Positions 62,984-64,000 of a stretch of DNA of 64,000 nt are shown one piece after another; the first letter of the stretch is position 1; each line of letters starts with the position of its first letter. Both the position numbers and the translations under genes were made by a program. A model generated the notes under the pieces. That model was not told the origin of the DNA. It searched no databases and saw only the letters and a program-made list of their open reading frames with translations. Source of the stretch: Verrucomicrobiaceae bacterium (lineage in GTDB: Bacteria > Verrucomicrobiota > Verrucomicrobiia > Verrucomicrobiales > Verrucomicrobiaceae). Where the stretch lies: NCBI GenBank assembly GCA_027484445.1, contig JAIXSY010000021.1, positions 62,001 to 126,000 of the forward strand, read 5' to 3'.

Positions 62984-64000
62984 TCAAAAATTTCCGGGCG
63001 CGGGTTGTGGGCGCTGGGCAGCTTCTTGCTGCTGACGCTGCATTTCCATCTGGCGCTGACGCTCGGCTTCTTCTTGGCGGGCGCGCATTTCGGCTTCCTG
63101 TTGGGCACGCATGGCGGCTTCTTGCTGCTGGCGCTGCATTTCCATCTGGCGCTGACGCTCGGCTTCTTCTTGGCGGGCGCGCATTTCGGCTTCTTGTTGG
63201 GCACGCATGGCGGCTTCTTGCTGCTGACGCTGGATTTCCATCTGGCGCTGACGCTCGGCTTCTTCTTGTTGGGCACGCATGGCGGCTTCGCGTTGCTGAG
63301 CTTCTGCCATGGCTTGGCGTTCGGCGGCTTCTTGTTCAGCTCGCATCTGAGCCTCGCGTTGCTGGGCAGCGGCCATTTCGGCGGCTTTGGCAGCTTCGGC
63401 TTCCTGTTGGGCGCGCATGGCAGTGGCTTGCTTTTCTTGTTCTTCGATTTGTTGACGCATGGCCTCGGCCTCAGCTTGCTTACGGGCCAGTTCTTGCTGC
63501 TGGGCGATCATTTCGGCCTCTTGTTTCTCGCGCTGGGCAGCCGCTTCCTTGGCGCTCATTTCGGCCGCTTCTTTTTCTTGGGCTTCAGCAGCGCGCTTTT
63601 CCTGCTCGGCGATCATTTTCTTCTGCATGGCTTCTGCTTCGGCCTGCTGGCGGGCGAGCTCTTCTTTCTTCGTCAAAAGCTGACGCTCCAGCTCTGCGGC
63701 TTTGCCATCGTCCATGCTAACGGTAGGGCCGTTGACTCCACGGAAGTCAGGGTGGTTGTCGGGGAGTTCTGGGGCAGGCTCTTTTGGCTGACCCACGAGG
63801 GCAGGTGGGTTTTCTGTGAGCAGGCCAGTCGGCTGTTTCGGTGTGGTCAGGACAGGAGTGTCGGCCAGGATGAGTTGAGGGGCGGGCTGGCGAGATTGGC
63901 GCTCAATGACCTCACGCAGGCCGGCTTGTTGGTCCTTGGGCACCTCTTTCCACCCATCAAGGAGCACGGGTTGCTGGATACGCTCAGCAATGACGGGTGT
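62984..64000 (-). CDS. TolA-like coiled-coil protein, 5' end beyond the window
   Basis: At least 339 codons are visible, and the frame continues past 64000 without a start. The visible N-terminal part is Pro-rich (LLTENPPALVGQPKEPAPEL). From about 63700 down to 63000 it is an extended Gln/Glu/Ala/Arg/Met coiled coil, with 32-residue repeats at its end (EAAMRAQQEAEMRARQEEAE). The last residues are QRPQPAPGNF. It may be an envelope-spanning or scaffold protein. The repeat region may make it prone to length change. The family cannot be fixed without its N-terminus. Confidence 0.75.
   Translation of the reverse strand, partial: TPVIAERIQQPVLLDGWKEVPKDQQAGLREVIERQSRQPAPQLILADTPVLTTPKQPTGLLTENPPALVGQPKEPAPELPDNHPDFRGVNGPTVSMDDGKAAELERQLLTKKEELARQQAEAEAMQKKMIAEQEKRAAEAQEKEAAEMSAKEAAAQREKQEAEMIAQQQELARKQAEAEAMRQQIEEQEKQATAMRAQQEAEAAKAAEMAAAQQREAQMRAEQEAAERQAMAEAQQREAAMRAQQEEAERQRQMEIQRQQQEAAMRAQQEAEMRARQEEAERQRQMEMQRQQQEAAMRAQQEAEMRARQEEAERQRQMEMQRQQQEAAQRPQPAPGNF
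63022..63290. repeat. 96-bp tandem repeats coding a 32-residue coiled-coil unit
   Basis: Copies begin at 63022, 63118 and 63214. The first two are nearly identical, and the third is partial and diverges after about 75 bases. They encode the end of the coiled-coil protein. Confidence 0.85.

Noticed and set aside
63007..63720. 237-codon plus-strand frame over the coiled-coil gene
   Set aside because: It is the reverse frame of a repetitive Gln/Glu/Ala-rich gene and contains only Leu/Ala/Arg-rich repeats.

Overview
The window looks like a chromosome segment from a Verrucomicrobiota bacterium, probably in the Verrucomicrobiae (Prosthecobacter/Verrucomicrobium-like). This is inferred from gene content, not from a marker tree. 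The supporting features are a small basic protein of the Chlamydiae/Verrucomicrobia family, a chlamydial-type class Ic ribonucleotide reductase, a giant DUF4347/cadherin-like surface protein, secreted Gfo/Idh/MocA and DUF1080 proteins, and a paired Ser/Thr kinase and ECF-like sigma factor. I saw no rRNA, tRNA or CRISPR array.

Layout. Positions 1-8.4 kb hold housekeeping genes: nrdB-nrdA under tandem NrdR boxes, a DedA/TVP38 membrane protein, a GGQ release-factor-like rescue protein and PriA. Positions 8.4-25.5 kb hold an AT-rich region, a potentially structured RNA leader and one 16.3-kb gene for a 5442-residue secreted repeat protein. Positions 25.5-40.1 kb hold ordinary metabolic and envelope genes: a sugar epimerase with a Tat-exported oxidoreductase, a polyprenol-type glycosyltransferase, a DapA-like aldolase, PhoH, secreted proteins, a ThiF/MoeB-like enzyme, dienelactone hydrolase, a TraB/GumN-like protein, the small basic protein, an RluB-type pseudouridine synthase with a long basic tail, DUF2071 and a class III aminotransferase.

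Positions 40.3-48.9 kb form a decaying defence island. It contains a UvrD-like helicase that has lost most of a RelE-like N-terminal domain, an AAA ATPase behind tandem operator-like repeats, a wrecked DNA methyltransferase gene with a four-helix-bundle (IVP-type) gene inside it, a second IVP-type gene fused to the end of fic, a Fic protein behind palindromes, and a restriction subunit that lost its N-terminus in a deletion that also left only the tail of a ParE toxin.

Positions 48.9-57.3 kb run from pyrD and a DUF1080 protein into a minus-strand lipid or natural-product type region. It has a heme-oxygenase-like diiron enzyme, a CDGSH Fe-S protein, a LuxE-like ligase and a GNAT-cyclic-nucleotide-domain fusion in one tight operon, followed by FabG, an acyl carrier protein, an LPG-synthase-type membrane protein and a patatin. 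I recognise no described pathway with this set, and it is my main candidate for an undescribed system.

Positions 57.4-64 kb hold four small lipoprotein genes, a divergent Ser/Thr kinase with duplicated sensor domains coupled to an ECF-like sigma factor, and a TolA-like coiled-coil protein cut by the window edge.
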